From an uncultured Prevotella sp. (GTDB taxonomy: Bacteria; Bacteroidota; Bacteroidia; Bacteroidales; Bacteroidaceae), in assembly GCA_934256705.1 (NCBI GenBank), contig CAKQPF010000086.1, positions 1-10,465 on the forward strand: a stretch of DNA of 10,465 nt, in the 5' to 3' direction. The position numbers were made by a program, and so were the translations under genes. The notes below the pieces were generated by a model. The model was given only the letters and a program-made list of their open reading frames with translations, was not told the origin of the DNA and ran no database searches. The first letter of the stretch is position 1; each line of letters opens with the position of its first letter. Positions 1 to 6,360 of the stretch are shown in pieces.

Positions 1-2
1 TA

Positions 3-179
3 GAAGAAGGAGCCAAACATCTTTTGGAAATAAAACGACTCATTCAAGTGCATAATGAGACAGAAAAGCAGGTGCCGCTGCGCGAACCTGACTTGATGAT
101 TGTCATGACAGGTGGCAGCATGGCTTACACACGCCCAGACGGAGTCAAAGTCATACCGCTTGCTTGTTTGAAAGATTAA
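3..179 (+). CDS. C-terminal end of AAA ATPase, DUF4143-type (partial)
   Basis: An open frame enters from the left edge and ends at TAA 177-179, giving 58 residues. It shows a stretch EEGAKHLLEIKRLI, then DLMIVMTGG, and ends GVKVIPLACLKD. I recognise this as the typical tail of the Bacteroidetes ATP-binding proteins that join an AAA domain to a DUF4143 nuclease-like domain. The ATP-binding part lies outside the window, so the assignment rests on the tail alone. The cellular role of this family is not well established. Another member of the same broad family is complete at 6361-7686, but its tail is clearly different in sequence, so the two are not recent duplicates. There is no terminator hairpin in the 65 bases before the next frame. 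Confidence 0.6.
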   Translation, partial: EEGAKHLLEIKRLIQVHNETEKQVPLREPDLMIVMTGGSMAYTRPDGVKVIPLACLKD

Positions 180-244
180 AAAAGACATGTCATGAATGAT
201 GTTTGACAAAGAACATAAAACAAAACAATAAAACAGAATAGAAT

Positions 245-798
245 ATGGGAACAGCATTACTGGCACTCTGCTTCTGCGCGTTGTCGCTCGTCCTTGCCTT
301 GTTTGTAGGCATATCGCCCATAAGCGACAAGGCAAAGATTAGGTTCATGTATGTTGGTGCTGCGCTGTCGTTGATGGCAGTGCCAATGATGAGCCATTAC
401 ATTGCAGGGCTGAACGATATTGTGGACGAGCTACGCTATCAAGCCGTGCTTGTGTTCATCGTCGTTGTGTGTTGCTATTGCTTCGTCATGGCAAATATGG
501 TGAAGTACAATGTCATGAAGAAAAAGGTGGCGGTACTTGAAAATACGGTGGAGAAACTCGAGCAGGAACGTGCAGCAGCAATGTCGCAAGCCGTGGATGA
601 AAATCAGCAGCACAAAGTGCAAGAAGCACTCGACTGGTTTGCAGCCAAGCCGACCTCATGGCTTATGCCAGTTCCGCTTTCTTCAAGATAGGGAAAAAGC
701 GTAAGGACATTGCCCAGTTTTTCAGCATTGTATTCGAAGCTTACTTCCCCGGTGGTGAAGGATTCGTGTATAAGAAGATGCCTGGGGCGAAAGGATAG
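245..798 (+). pseudogene. Frameshifted membrane/coiled-coil protein gene
   Basis: I do not recognise the family. The frame from ATG 245 codes for an N-terminal membrane helix (residues about 3-24), a second hydrophobic stretch (about 33-50) and a strong third helix (about 66-85). A charged coiled-coil-like segment follows (about 90-125). This frame stops at 689-691. From about base 652 a different frame (start position 1 mod 3) continues with coding-like sequence, beginning DLMAYASSAFFKIGKKR and ending with YKKMPGAKG and TAG 796-798. The end of the first frame (SWLMPVPLSSR) looks like out-of-frame translation of the same DNA. The simplest reading is one indel near 645-652 in a gene that once made about 183 residues. 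Programmed frameshifting is possible, but I see no slippery heptamer there. The codons are more GC-rich than in the downstream restriction operon. Confidence 0.6.
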
Positions 799-851
799 CT
801 TGATAAGATTAGAGAATATTTGCTATAACACACAGATTGTTACAACTAAGA

Positions 852-882
852 TTGGTTCTTTCAGATTATTTTAATAAATTTG
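852..882 (+). promoter_or_regulatory. Promoter of the restriction-modification operon
   Basis: A full match to the Bacteroidetes -7 box TAnnTTTG lies at 875-882 (TAAATTTG). An imperfect -33 element (TTGG, 852-855) sits 19 bases upstream. Transcription would begin near base 888 and leave a short AT-rich leader of about 28 bases before ATG 916. The small dyad TTATA-ttta-TATAA at 891-904 lies in this leader, where the XRE protein encoded next could bind. That operator role is inference only. Confidence 0.55.
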
Positions 883-915
883 CGGTAGCGTTATATTTAT
901 ATAAATTGTAATTAT

Positions 916-1122
916 ATGGCAAACTTAAATAGAATCAAAGTAGTTCTTGTTGAAAAGGACAAGACAGGCAAGTGGCTTTCAGAGCAACTTGGCAAATCTA
1001 CTTATACCGTAAGCAAGTGGTGTAAGAATTCTGTTCAACCAGATTTGAATACACTTGATAAGATTGCAAAACTACTTGACGTAGATGTCGCCTACCTTCT
1101 AGATGCAACCGAGAAAGATTAA
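916..1122 (+). CDS. XRE-family helix-turn-helix regulator (controller-like)
   Basis: A 68-residue protein made almost entirely of one Cro/C1-type helix-turn-helix. The helices cover roughly residues 4-62, with the recognition segment around GKSTYTVSKWCKNSVQPDL and a typical ending LLDVDVAYLL. Small XRE proteins placed first in restriction operons act as controller (C) proteins in many type II systems, delaying endonuclease expression until the host is methylated. Position and size support that here, but proof would need an operator. Its stop TAA (1120-1122) is separated by a single T from the methylase ATG at 1124, so translation is probably coupled. ATG 916 is chosen because it directly follows the promoter leader and gives a complete domain. 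No Shine-Dalgarno is present, as is normal in this phylum. Confidence 0.85.
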   Translation: MANLNRIKVVLVEKDKTGKWLSEQLGKSTYTVSKWCKNSVQPDLNTLDKIAKLLDVDVAYLLDATEKD

Positions 1123-1123
1123 T

Positions 1124-2977
1124 ATGAGATATATTGGCAGTAAAGAAAGTCTTACAGACCCTATTATTCGGTTACTGAATGAGAAGGGGTTGCTTCAGAG
1201 AAATTATGTTTTCTTTGATGCGTTTTGTGGTATGGGGGCTGTAGCTGATGCAGTTAAAACCACCTATGACCACATTATTATCAATGATTCTCTTAAATGT
1301 TCGTCAACTTTTGCTTCTGGTAAATTGCTTGCTAACGAATGTCACTTTGATCTACTTGGTTTTAATCCTTTTGATTATCTTAATGGTAATGAGGAAACTG
1401 TACAAGGATTTATGTACAAAAATTATTCTCCAGGGGGTTCTGAACGAATGTACTTCTCTGCTTCAAACGCAGGTAGGATAGATTACTTTCGTCAGCAAAT
1501 TGAAGAATGGCGAAATAATAACCAACTTACTGATCATGAGTACATTTATTTAATTGCATGCCTTTTGGAATCGGTATCTGATGTTTCCAATACAGCAGGT
1601 GTATATGGAGCATATCTAAAACATTGGGATAGCCGTGCCCTAAAACCAATTATCTTTAGTCGAATTGATGCCCTTGCAGGGCAATGCCAGCATGTGGATA
1701 TTTTTAATAATAAAATTGAAGATATAATTGCTGATGTAAACTGTGACATTCTGTATCTTGACCCACCATACACCCAAAACCAATATGGTACACAATATCA
1801 CTTACTTGAAACATTAGTATTAGATGATAACCCAACTATCAGCAAGGTGACTGGCTCACGTCCAACAGGTCCAATGCGTTCAGATTGGTCAAAAATGTAT
1901 CATGTCCATATTTTGTTCGACAAAATTATTGCTGAGACCAGGGCAAGACATATTATTTTGAGCTATAATAATGACGGATTCATGTCGAAGGATTTTATTG
2001 AATCTACCCTTAAAAGATATGGATTCGAGAATACTTATACTTGTCTGTCAATAGATTACAAAAAATACAACAACACTAAATGTCAGGGTAAGGAAGGTCA
2101 TGTAGAATACCTATTCTACATTGAAAAAAAACCTACCGAGAGCATTGTTGTTGAATCCCCATTGAACTACACTGGCAGCAAATCTAAAATGATTGATATT
2201 ATAAAACAACATTTACCAGCACAGCCATTTAACACACTCATTGATGTGTTTGGTGGAGGGTTTAATGTCGGCATAAATATTCCTTCAAACGAAACAATTT
2301 ATAACGATATAAATCCTTTCGTAACAGGACTTATTGAGTCATTTAGGACAGATGTATATTCGTATCTTATGTATGTCTCAAGACTAATAAAGAAGTACAG
2401 TCTTGCACCAGACAATAAAGAAGGCTATCTAGCATTAAGAGAAAAATACAATGAAACTCCTATAGAGAAGCGTGATCCAAGAATGCTTTACACATTGATT
2501 CTCTATGGCTTTCAACAACAAATACGATTTAATACAAATCACGGTTTTAATAACCCAGCAGGCTCAAGGTGGTTTAATGAATTTTTGCTATCAAAATTCA
2601 TTTCTTTTGCAAGATGCTCAAGGAATAAAAATGTTGTATACACCAACGTTAGTTTTGAACAGTTAATCGACAGGGTAACACCTGAAACTTTTGTATATGC
2701 CGACCCCCCTTATCGTTCTACCCTTGGTGTCTATAACGATGGGAAAAGAGGTTTTGAAGGTTGGACAATTAGACATGAACATAATCTATGTGAATTCCTC
2801 GATCAAATAAATGAACGAGGTTCACACTTTATGCTCTCTTATGTACTACGCGTTGACGACTTTTACAATCAAGAAGTTGCGGGATGGGCAGAAGAACATA
2901 ATTATCGAGTAATCGACATTGACGTACCTCAGGGTCGTTACAATAATAGAAGAGAAGTACTAATAACAAATTATTAA
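1124..2977 (+). CDS. Two-domain M.FokI-like adenine-N6 DNA methyltransferase
   Basis: The protein transfers a methyl group from S-adenosylmethionine to adenine in DNA. It has 617 residues, close to the length of M.FokI, and holds two complete alpha-class (D12/Dam-type) domains in a row. Domain 1 starts MRYIGSK, has the SAM-binding motif I FDAFCGMGAVAD at 31-42 and the catalytic DPPY at 213-216. Domain 2 starts NYTGSK at 348-353, has motif I DVFGGGF from 374 and DPPY at 527-530. In M.FokI-type enzymes each domain methylates one strand of an asymmetric site, which suggests a type IIS-like target with an adenine on both strands. An upstream in-frame ATG at 1103 exists but overlaps the XRE gene. 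ATG 1124 is preferred because MRYIGSK is the canonical N-terminus of such methylases. Both catalytic motifs are intact, so both domains should be active. The recognition sequence cannot be read from this. Confidence 0.9.
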   Translation: MRYIGSKESLTDPIIRLLNEKGLLQRNYVFFDAFCGMGAVADAVKTTYDHIIINDSLKCSSTFASGKLLANECHFDLLGFNPFDYLNGNEETVQGFMYKNYSPGGSERMYFSASNAGRIDYFRQQIEEWRNNNQLTDHEYIYLIACLLESVSDVSNTAGVYGAYLKHWDSRALKPIIFSRIDALAGQCQHVDIFNNKIEDIIADVNCDILYLDPPYTQNQYGTQYHLLETLVLDDNPTISKVTGSRPTGPMRSDWSKMYHVHILFDKIIAETRARHIILSYNNDGFMSKDFIESTLKRYGFENTYTCLSIDYKKYNNTKCQGKEGHVEYLFYIEKKPTESIVVESPLNYTGSKSKMIDIIKQHLPAQPFNTLIDVFGGGFNVGINIPSNETIYNDINPFVTGLIESFRTDVYSYLMYVSRLIKKYSLAPDNKEGYLALREKYNETPIEKRDPRMLYTLILYGFQQQIRFNTNHGFNNPAGSRWFNEFLLSKFISFARCSRNKNVVYTNVSFEQLIDRVTPETFVYADPPYRSTLGVYNDGKRGFEGWTIRHEHNLCEFLDQINERGSHFMLSYVLRVDDFYNQEVAGWAEEHNYRVIDIDVPQGRYNNRREVLITNY

Positions 2978-2978
2978 T

Positions 2979-4160
2979 ATGATAGCTACCATCACATATC
3001 GTCCTAATGCTCAAAAGACTCCAGGCCTTTTTGATGCGATATTGACAGATGCCATTCTAACCGACATCTGTCAAAAAGTTACAGGACAAAATAAATATAG
3101 AATTGTAAAGGATAGGTCTACATATAACAAAGGACGTCTTGTGTATGTAGAATATGAAGGTGTAATCTACTACATTTCTCTCTCTGAGATTTGTATTGAG
3201 GGAAGAAATTCCAGCTTGCAAAGTGTCCCTTCTGCTATAAATCTATTTTATGCTGATACAAGGCCCCAAAAACAACTTTGCTATTATTTTATGCCTCACA
3301 ACGGCAATGCATTTACGGACTATCATTTGTTCATATATAAGTTGCTGATGACTGCAGGTGTACGATTCCTGAATATTGCACAATACTATCATGAACCGAT
3401 AACGGCTTATCATAATGTTGATGACCTAATAATTGACCGAAGAGATAATCAAGGAGGAAATTCATCGAATAATTCCTCTTATGTATCGAAGTCTTCCGAT
3501 GCTATCCAAATATACGCTAAGACTTTTGGAGCAAGCAAATATGAATCTACCCTTATGGCTATTGCGATATCGCATATTGCAGATAGGCCCGTAGAACTTT
3601 ATAATATTTGTGAGCAAGATCTGAAGAAATTACCTCAAGCTTCTATCAATACGATAGAAAGCCTTGGTAATATTTCACTGTATTATACAACTCTCTTCTT
3701 TGACAAACATCAGCCTGCGGACGAATCCGAAAGAGCAAAATTGCGTTCTGCTTCATATTTGTACAACTTATATAACCGAATCGGGTATAAGCGTTGTGCT
3801 TTGTGTAGTTGTGAGATATCGGAGATTATACAAGGTGCGCATATCTGGGGCGTGTCTCAAATTTCTCATTCAAACGACTTAAGTGATGAAGAGAAGTTTG
3901 CGCATGCTGTTAATGGCAACAATGGACTGTGGTTATGTCAAAATCATCATAAGTTGTTTGACTCCAACATCATTATAATTGATGGCAATGGTCACATACG
4001 CATTAAAGATGGGCTAGTGGCTAAGGATATGGCATTCATTAGAAGTGTCACTTTCAAGACATCCATAGACGAGGCGATTCTTACAGATGATTTTAGATGG
4101 TATATTTCAAAGAGAAATGAGGAACTTGATCTTCTTCATTCTCATGAACTTGTTGTGTAA
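2979..4160 (+). CDS. HNH restriction endonuclease (probable R subunit)
   Basis: A 393-residue protein with an HNH_2-like nuclease domain near the C-terminus. CALC at 273-276 starts the finger, H288 in QGAHIWG is the likely catalytic base, and N314/N315 with LCQNHHKLFD (319-328) supply the metal-binding N and H positions. HNH enzymes cut DNA with a single metal ion per site. The first 270 residues have no motif I can name. They probably hold target recognition and include a conspicuous segment IQIYAKTFGASKYESTL (about 177-193). The start lies one base after the methylase stop, using the same TAA-T-ATG junction as at 1120-1126. Position between two methylases makes restriction the obvious role. 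It could instead be a nicking or modification-dependent enzyme, but the cognate methylases argue against the latter. Confidence 0.8.
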   Translation: MIATITYRPNAQKTPGLFDAILTDAILTDICQKVTGQNKYRIVKDRSTYNKGRLVYVEYEGVIYYISLSEICIEGRNSSLQSVPSAINLFYADTRPQKQLCYYFMPHNGNAFTDYHLFIYKLLMTAGVRFLNIAQYYHEPITAYHNVDDLIIDRRDNQGGNSSNNSSYVSKSSDAIQIYAKTFGASKYESTLMAIAISHIADRPVELYNICEQDLKKLPQASINTIESLGNISLYYTTLFFDKHQPADESERAKLRSASYLYNLYNRIGYKRCALCSCEISEIIQGAHIWGVSQISHSNDLSDEEKFAHAVNGNNGLWLCQNHHKLFDSNIIIIDGNGHIRIKDGLVAKDMAFIRSVTFKTSIDEAILTDDFRWYISKRNEELDLLHSHELVV

Positions 4161-4162
4161 TT

Positions 4163-5350
4163 ATGTTGGTACCATATTATAAGAAAGAAGACTTTGAATT
4201 ATTTCAAGGTGATAGTCTAGAGCTGCTAAGAAATCTTAGTAGTTCTTTCGACATGATATTCGCTGATCCTCCGTATTTTTTGTCCACAGGCAATGGAATG
4301 GTAAATATAAATGGTCAGTTTATTAGATTTGACAAAGGACAATGGGATAGAGTACGTTCCAAAAGTGAAATTGATGCATTTAACATAAAATGGCTCTCGT
4401 CATGTTGTAACCTTCTTAAAGATAATGGCACAATATGGATTTGCGGAACGTATCATAATATTTTCTCAATTGAAAAATGTCTTGAGGTGTTAGACTTTAA
4501 GATAATAAACTTTGTGGTTTGGCAAAAACCAGACCCGCCAGAAACGTTATCGGATAAACGTCTTAATTTCTGCGCAGAGTATATCATATGGGCGACTCGG
4601 AAGCGGTGCAATGATTATACGTTTAATAAAGAAGAACTCGCACGGCTAAACGGAGGGAAAGCGATGCAAGATGTGTGGCAGATATCCGCAGCTGGCAGTT
4701 GGGAAAAGAAATTTGGCAAACATCCAACTCAAAAACCACTTCGCTTATTATATCGCGCCATTCTAGCATCAACAAAAGTTGGAGACTGGATTCTCGATCC
4801 TTTTTCTGGAAGTTCTACCACAGGTATAGCAGCCAATTTGTTAGATAGAAACTTTATAGGCTGTGAAATGAATAAAGAATATCTAGAGCTGAGTGAAAGA
4901 AGGCGCGAATTTCTCGACAATCAAGGTAACTTTGAGGGAATGAAGCGTCGAATGGAAGAGAATCCTGAAGAAGTTATGGTTCTTGTAAATCATGCGCGTT
5001 CAGAACTGAAAGAGCATATGATTAAAACTGGTATATGCTATACTAGAGTTGGAGAATCAAAAGGGTCAGTTCTTGTTACTTACGGATTTGAAAGAATACA
5101 ATACATTTTAATTCATACGAATGGAACAGATGCTCATTTGTTTAGATTGCAATCAAGAGGCTGCTTTCAGATTTGGTCTAAAGAATCCCTGATTAAATGC
5201 GGATTTAAACCTGAAACTTCGCCATATTATGCTGTCTATAAATTCGATAACAGTGTAGAATATCCAATTCCAAAGAGTCCTAATCTTAAACAAAAGATTA
5301 ATTCTTATCGAGCCAAGATTAGGCCGCTTAGTGACTTCTTTGACGAATAG
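4163..5350 (+). CDS. Beta-class DNA methyltransferase (N6-A or N4-C)
   Basis: A 395-residue member of the N6_N4_Mtase family. Catalytic motif IV comes first (ADPPYF, D35-Y38), followed by KHPTQKP (186-192) and SAM-binding motif I DPFSGSSTTGIAA (212-224), which is the beta-class order. The text around DPPYFLSTGNG, with a following KGQWD, resembles M2.DpnII (DpnA), HindIII- and CcrM-like adenine methylases, so adenine is the more likely target. After the core (about residue 250) comes a C-terminal extension of about 140 residues containing the segment GFERIQYILIHTNG. It may help recognise DNA, but I cannot name it. The gene begins two bases after the endonuclease stop. As the third methylase domain of the locus it is more than an asymmetric site strictly needs. 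It may methylate a second adenine, hemimethylated or single-stranded DNA (as DpnA does), or replace a weak domain. Confidence 0.88.
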   Translation: MLVPYYKKEDFELFQGDSLELLRNLSSSFDMIFADPPYFLSTGNGMVNINGQFIRFDKGQWDRVRSKSEIDAFNIKWLSSCCNLLKDNGTIWICGTYHNIFSIEKCLEVLDFKIINFVVWQKPDPPETLSDKRLNFCAEYIIWATRKRCNDYTFNKEELARLNGGKAMQDVWQISAAGSWEKKFGKHPTQKPLRLLYRAILASTKVGDWILDPFSGSSTTGIAANLLDRNFIGCEMNKEYLELSERRREFLDNQGNFEGMKRRMEENPEEVMVLVNHARSELKEHMIKTGICYTRVGESKGSVLVTYGFERIQYILIHTNGTDAHLFRLQSRGCFQIWSKESLIKCGFKPETSPYYAVYKFDNSVEYPIPKSPNLKQKINSYRAKIRPLSDFFDE

Positions 5351-5484
5351 CATTCTATACAAATTTCAACCATAGTAGTAAATATGAAGAAGCCAAGGGC
5401 GAAGAAGAACCAGAAGAGCCACAGAATATAGTGACTAAGATACAAAGTATAGCCTATTAGTGAAGTGAATGGGAACAGCTTTAA
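5351..5484. other. Intergenic stretch with coding-like purine-rich piece
   Basis: There is no convincing gene here. Bases 5384-5431 can be read as a very basic 15-residue peptide starting MKKPRAKKNQ. In another frame the same DNA gives an acidic tail (EEAKGEEEPEEPQ) ending at a stop near 5460, and on the minus strand it gives a strongly hydrophobic run (ILWLFWFFFALGFFIF). The segment is richer in G and C at third positions than the methylase before it, so it may be the remnant of a neighbouring gene. None of the frames can be preferred. Confidence 0.3.
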
Positions 5485-5520
5485 CCACCTGACTTTTAGT
5501 GCGTCCCTTAGGTCAGGTGG
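5485..5520. terminator. Hairpin between convergent genes, probable bidirectional terminator
   Basis: A perfect 9-bp inverted repeat, CCACCTGAC at 5485-5493 and GTCAGGTGG at 5512-5520, encloses an 18-base loop. It lies between the end of the restriction operon (5350) and the end of the minus-strand gene (5539), where a shared terminator is expected. On the plus strand it is followed by a weakly T-rich stretch (CTTCATTTTC), so it is not a classic intrinsic terminator. Confidence 0.5.
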
Positions 5521-5538
5521 CTTCATTTTCCATCATTG

Positions 5539-6009
5539 CTATATCATTGATCTTTTAGCGCATACATGTGGCAAACAATATCTTCTCAACTGCGCATTAT
5601 CATACGCCAAGAATATCGTCAGGAATACAGAAACAGCAAGGAGGCAAGCCATATAGATTATAAGAAATGTGCGAAAGTGCTTACTTCGATACATCCTCTT
5701 TATCCAATACCATGGATATGTCATGAAAATAAATCGTGGCAAGGCTTTCATAGTCTGCGGTATGGATGGTTGCTCTATTGTCTTGGATTTCTTTTCTTGC
5801 ATAAGTACCATCATTGCTGCATATCGCTTTTCCGTCAGTTGGATATTGCGATTTAGAGTCTCTGCATTTTTATTGCAGTTAGCTGTGACGGTGTTATACA
5901 TATTGGCAAGTTCCGTAAAGAAGCCAACAATCTTGTCCACATACTTCTCATCATCATAAAGGCGAGACTGCAAGGCCACATCTATGGTTTTGGATATAAG
6001 CTCAGTCAA
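5539..6009 (-). CDS. Membrane-anchored hypothetical protein, possibly degraded
   Basis: A 156-residue frame whose family I cannot name. The N-terminal half is helical and charged (residues about 1-80). A moderately hydrophobic patch FIFMTYPWYWI follows near 93-103, then a clear membrane helix near 115-139, and a short cysteine-containing tail. The protein would be an inner-membrane protein with a cytoplasmic helical domain. The frame begins with TTG at 6009 and stays open upstream to the stop at 6154-6156 without any ATG. An out-of-frame ATG at 6017-6015 is followed by ACAAA and would read straight into this frame if one base were added (M-T-K/N-L-T-E-L). The original start may therefore have been lost to a one-base deletion. 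The tail after NAQLR also looks abrupt and may be truncated. It converges on the restriction operon. Confidence 0.5.
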   Translation of the reverse strand: MTELISKTIDVALQSRLYDDEKYVDKIVGFFTELANMYNTVTANCNKNAETLNRNIQLTEKRYAAMMVLMQEKKSKTIEQPSIPQTMKALPRFIFMTYPWYWIKRMYRSKHFRTFLIIYMACLLAVSVFLTIFLAYDNAQLRRYCLPHVCAKRSMI

Positions 6010-6093
6010 TTTGTCATCGTCACCGACGCATACGATGCTTACGGCAAGCGCTGGAAAGCATTCCCAGACAGACGCTCCATCGAGTTGAGCTAA
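6010..6093 (+). pseudogene. Possible C-terminal gene remnant, plus strand
   Basis: On the plus strand bases 6010-6093 read FVIVTDAYDAYGKRWKAF then PDRRSIELS and a TAA stop at 6091-6093. This looks more like genuine protein than the opposite strand over the same bases. It has no start of its own and runs antisense into the minus-strand gene, so if real it is the leftover tail of a gene whose body has been lost. I do not recognise the family. It could also be chance, since antisense frames are often open. Confidence 0.25.
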
Positions 6094-6105
6094 TGGTTTG
6101 TTGAC

Positions 6106-6207
6106 GGTTGACGGTTGTTGGTTGTCGGTTGAAATGCAAATCCCAACATCAGTTTATCCCACAAATATACCAATATCCCCCAACCAGCAACCCACAACCC
6201 ATAACCA
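6106..6207. repeat. Heptad-built inverted repeat element, copy 1
   Basis: The left arm is a run of 7-base units, GGTTGAC, GGTTGTT, GGTTGTC, GGTTGAA (6106-6133), followed by ATGC. The right arm (about 6177-6207) is C-rich and its complement again reads as GGTTAT, GGGTTGT, GGGTTGC and similar units, so the arms are roughly inverted. The centre includes GTTTATC. The same plan and many of the same bases recur at 7688-7802. The G-rich strand of the right arm has several GGG runs and could form a quadruplex. The element is not protein-coding. Confidence 0.7.
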
Positions 6208-6245
6208 TTCCATAGGGTTTGTTTGAGATTTTTTTGCCTCAATTA

Positions 6246-6360
6246 TCGGAAAAGTGTAGTTTTCGCTTGCGTATTTCGTAGGAAAAGTGTATATTTGCAC
6301 CAGCAAAATCATAGGAAAAGTGTGTATTTGCACTGGTAAAATCATAGAAAAAGTGTAATT
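6246..6360 (+). repeat. 33-bp tandem repeats carrying promoter boxes
   Basis: Three 33-bp units (6246-6278, 6279-6311, 6312-6344) and a 16-base partial fourth (6345-6360) run directly into the ATG at 6361. Each begins with TMGGAAAAGTGT or a close variant. Units 2 and 3 are nearly identical, while unit 1 is diverged after the first 13 bases. The position holding TATATTTG in unit 2 becomes TAGTTTTC in unit 1, TGTATTTG in unit 3 and TAATTATG in the partial unit. The start codon of the ATPase gene therefore occupies the place of a promoter box. Confidence 0.85.
6267..6297 (+). promoter_or_regulatory. Likely main promoter of the ATPase gene
   Basis: Repeat unit 2 has a perfect Bacteroidetes -7 box, TATATTTG at 6290-6297. 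A partial -33 element (TTGC, 6267-6270) lies 19 bases upstream. Transcription would start near 6303, giving a leader of about 58 bases that contains repeat unit 3. Unit 3 has a one-mismatch box (6323-6330) and could be a second promoter. Confidence 0.5.

Noticed and set aside
916..1122. XRE protein as an antitoxin of a toxin-antitoxin pair
   Set aside because: The next gene is a methylase, not a toxin, and the spacing shows it belongs to the restriction operon.
1103..1123. Upstream ATG at 1103 as the methylase start
   Set aside because: It overlaps the XRE gene and adds seven residues before MRYIGSK, which is the normal N-terminus of alpha-class methylases.
5305..5526. Minus-strand 73-residue hydrophobic protein
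   Set aside because: It begins inside the hairpin and ends inside the methylase gene. The hydrophobic run is largely the complement of a purine-rich stretch.
6246..6360. 33-bp repeats as a CRISPR array
   Set aside because: The units are contiguous, with no unique spacers, and no cas gene is present.
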